A stretch of DNA of 64,000 bases, from contig DAWV01000008.1 of assembly GCA_002506085.1 (NCBI GenBank), forward strand, positions 168,410-232,409. Reading direction: 5' to 3'. The notes beneath the pieces are model-generated. The model ran no database searches. It saw nothing but the letters and a program-made list of their open reading frames with translations, and was not told the origin of the DNA. The position numbers and the translations under genes were made by a program. Source of the stretch: Methanocorpusculaceae archaeon UBA425 (GTDB taxonomy: Archaea; Halobacteriota; Methanomicrobia; Methanomicrobiales; Methanocorpusculaceae). This document shows, in pieces, positions 62,900 through 64,000 of this stretch (its first letter is position 1; each line of letters opens with the position of its first letter).

Positions 62900-63772
62900 A
62901 TGCACTATGTAAAATCTAAGGGAATTTTATCAACTCATAACGGAATAAATCTCTATCGTGGCTGTACTCATGGGTGTATCTATTGCGATTCAAGAAGCAA
63001 GTGCTATCACATGGAACACGAGTTTGAAGATATTGAAGTCAAGGAAAATGCCATTGAATTATTAGACGCAACCCTTAGACGTAAGCGGAAAAAATGTATG
63101 ATAGGTACTGGGTCTATGACAGACCCCTATATTCCACTTGAAATAGAAATTGAAAATGTCAGAAAAGCATTATCTTTAATCTATCAATATGGCTTTGGGT
63201 GTACACTTATAACAAAGTCAAATCGCATTTTAAGAGATTTAGATCTATTAAAACAGATAAACGAAAAAACAAAATGCGTATTACAAATGACTTTAACTAC
63301 CTTCGACGAAGAGTTGTGCAAAAAAATTGAGCCGAATGTAAGCACTACACGGGAACGCTTTGAGGTATTAAAACAAATGCGGGACGCAGGAATACCCACG
63401 GTTGTATGGCTTTGCCCTATTCTGCCGTTTATCAATGATACTAGTGAGAATATCACTGGAATTTTAGATTATTGCGCAGAAGCAAAAGTATATGGTGTTA
63501 TTTGCTTTGGAATGGGATTGACTCTCCGTGAGGGAAACCGAGAATACTTTTATACTCAGTTAGATCAGTTGTTTCCATGCTTGAAAGAAAAGTATATCCA
63601 AAAATATGGTAATCAATACACAATAGACAGCCCCAACAGCAAAGAACTAATGAGATTGTTTCATGAAAAATGTGAACAAAGTGGGATTGTCCATGATAAC
63701 AAACAGATATTTGAATATCTGAACTTGTTTGAAGAAAAACAGCATAACAGGCAGTTAAGCCAATTTTATTAA
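62900..63772 (+). CDS. SPL-family radical SAM protein, probably acquired
   Basis: 290 residues with the radical SAM motif RGCTHGCIYC (Cys22, Cys26, Cys29) and GTGSMTDPYIPLE, CTLITKSN and VVWLCPILPFINDT, the pattern of the SplB-like (spore photoproduct lyase-like) radical SAM family seen mostly in Firmicutes. The gene is intact but clearly A+T-richer than the rest of the window and uses AAA, ATT, TTA and GAA codons heavily. It lies between gene fragments and a hairpin cluster, so horizontal transfer is likely. The substrate is unknown. Confidence 0.8.
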   Translation: MHYVKSKGILSTHNGINLYRGCTHGCIYCDSRSKCYHMEHEFEDIEVKENAIELLDATLRRKRKKCMIGTGSMTDPYIPLEIEIENVRKALSLIYQYGFGCTLITKSNRILRDLDLLKQINEKTKCVLQMTLTTFDEELCKKIEPNVSTTRERFEVLKQMRDAGIPTVVWLCPILPFINDTSENITGILDYCAEAKVYGVICFGMGLTLREGNREYFYTQLDQLFPCLKEKYIQKYGNQYTIDSPNSKELMRLFHEKCEQSGIVHDNKQIFEYLNLFEEKQHNRQLSQFY

Positions 63773-63820
63773 AATAGGAGTTACGCGGTGCTGGTGTGAA
63801 TCCAATTTTGGAGAGGCGGC

Positions 63821-63987
63821 CCGCTCCGTAAGAGCGGTCTTAGCCGAGCAAATCTTTGATTTGCGACCAAACCGAAGGTTTGCGCGTGGCCGGGGGCGAA
63901 GCCTTCGAGTACATCCGCCGTCGTTTTTCGCCCCCCTTCCCGGCGAACAGAATCAAATTTGTTCAAGCGGGATTCTTTGGATGTACT
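63821..63987. repeat. Cluster of short hairpins at the right edge
   Basis: Four small palindromes follow each other: CCGCTC/GAGCGG (63821-63837), GCAAATC/GATTTGC (63848-63864), CAAACC/GGTTTG (63868-63882) and CGAAG/CTTCG (63897-63907). Then TTCGCC/GGCGAA (63927-63947) and a wider AGTACATCC/GGATGTACT pair (63908-63916 with 63979-63987) enclose it. This resembles dispersed non-coding repeat units of methanogen genomes. No transposase is visible within the window. Confidence 0.6.
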
Positions 63988-64000
63988 TCGATTTCTTGTA

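Noticed and set aside
63781..63966. Minus-strand 61-residue frame
   Set aside because: It lies over the hairpin cluster and has no start signal. Low-complexity Arg/Gly sequence from repeats explains it better than a gene.

Overview
This window is a piece of a methanogenic euryarchaeon, most probably of the order Methanomicrobiales; the gene set and style fit Methanocorpusculum, but no rRNA is present to confirm the genus. The evidence is the methanofuran gene mfnB, the coenzyme F420 genes cofE and cofC, archaeal-type aminoacyl-tRNA synthetases (Pro, Ala, Phe, Trp), a proteasome alpha subunit, archaeal RNase P proteins, SBDS, L15e, L37Ae, RpoP, prefoldin beta, archaeal NAC, a two-domain tRNA splicing endonuclease, and TATA-box promoters. 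Genes are dense, often overlap by 1-4 bases (ATGA/TAATG), and many starts have Shine-Dalgarno sites.

Layout. 1-620: partial DRG-type GTPase and tRNA-Glu. 724-5548: a peptide-modification locus with a small leader-like protein, a SPASM-like radical SAM enzyme, a B12-binding radical SAM enzyme, then a geranylgeranyl-reductase-type flavoprotein; this is the best candidate for an undescribed system (a RiPP-like pathway). 5600-7520: cobalt/nickel-type ECF transporter (CbiO with a His-rich tail, CbiQ). 7520-8130: a possible structured leader RNA, a 38-residue basic protein and a terminator. 8134-12347: BcrA/HgdC-type activase plus a dehydratase-like partner. 12.4-17 kb: proS, nusA, hisE, mfnB, guaB. 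17-20.5 kb: membrane-anchored regulator and alaS. 20.5-24.7 kb: TIM-barrel protein and a corrinoid/siderophore ABC transporter. 24.8-30.1 kb: pheT, pheS, trpS, endA. 30.2-35.6 kb: secreted propeller-like protein, V4R redox regulator, rnz and small conserved proteins.

35.7-36.6 kb holds an intron-containing tRNA-Tyr, two identical tRNA-Asp genes and a gene-free stretch with a candidate new RNA. 36.6-41.3 kb is the archaeal translation/proteasome superoperon, here without the exosome genes. 41.5-46.4 kb: moaC, nnrD, a RecJ-type DHH nuclease, PUA protein, NAC, trmI. 46.5-49.8 kb: hybrid cluster protein, a shortened FBP aldolase/phosphatase relative that has lost key residues, and a class I FBPase. 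50-54.9 kb: zinc-ribbon proteins and an F420/nucleotide cluster (cofE, HisA-like protein, tmk, a second CofE paralogue, TPR protein, cofC). 55-57.1 kb: a dihydropteroate-synthase-like gene and glyA. 57.1-62.1 kb: a Lpd-like flavoprotein, an archaeal protein of unknown function, nadE, a TtuA-like protein without its ATP-binding loop, and a nucleotidyltransferase-fold protein.

From tRNA-Leu at 62.19 kb to the end the character changes: the DNA is A+T-rich and holds an inverted repeat, two C-terminal gene fragments of bacterial type, an intact SPL-type radical SAM gene and a cluster of short hairpins. This looks like a decayed horizontally acquired segment. No CRISPR array, rRNA, complete insertion sequence or replication origin was seen.
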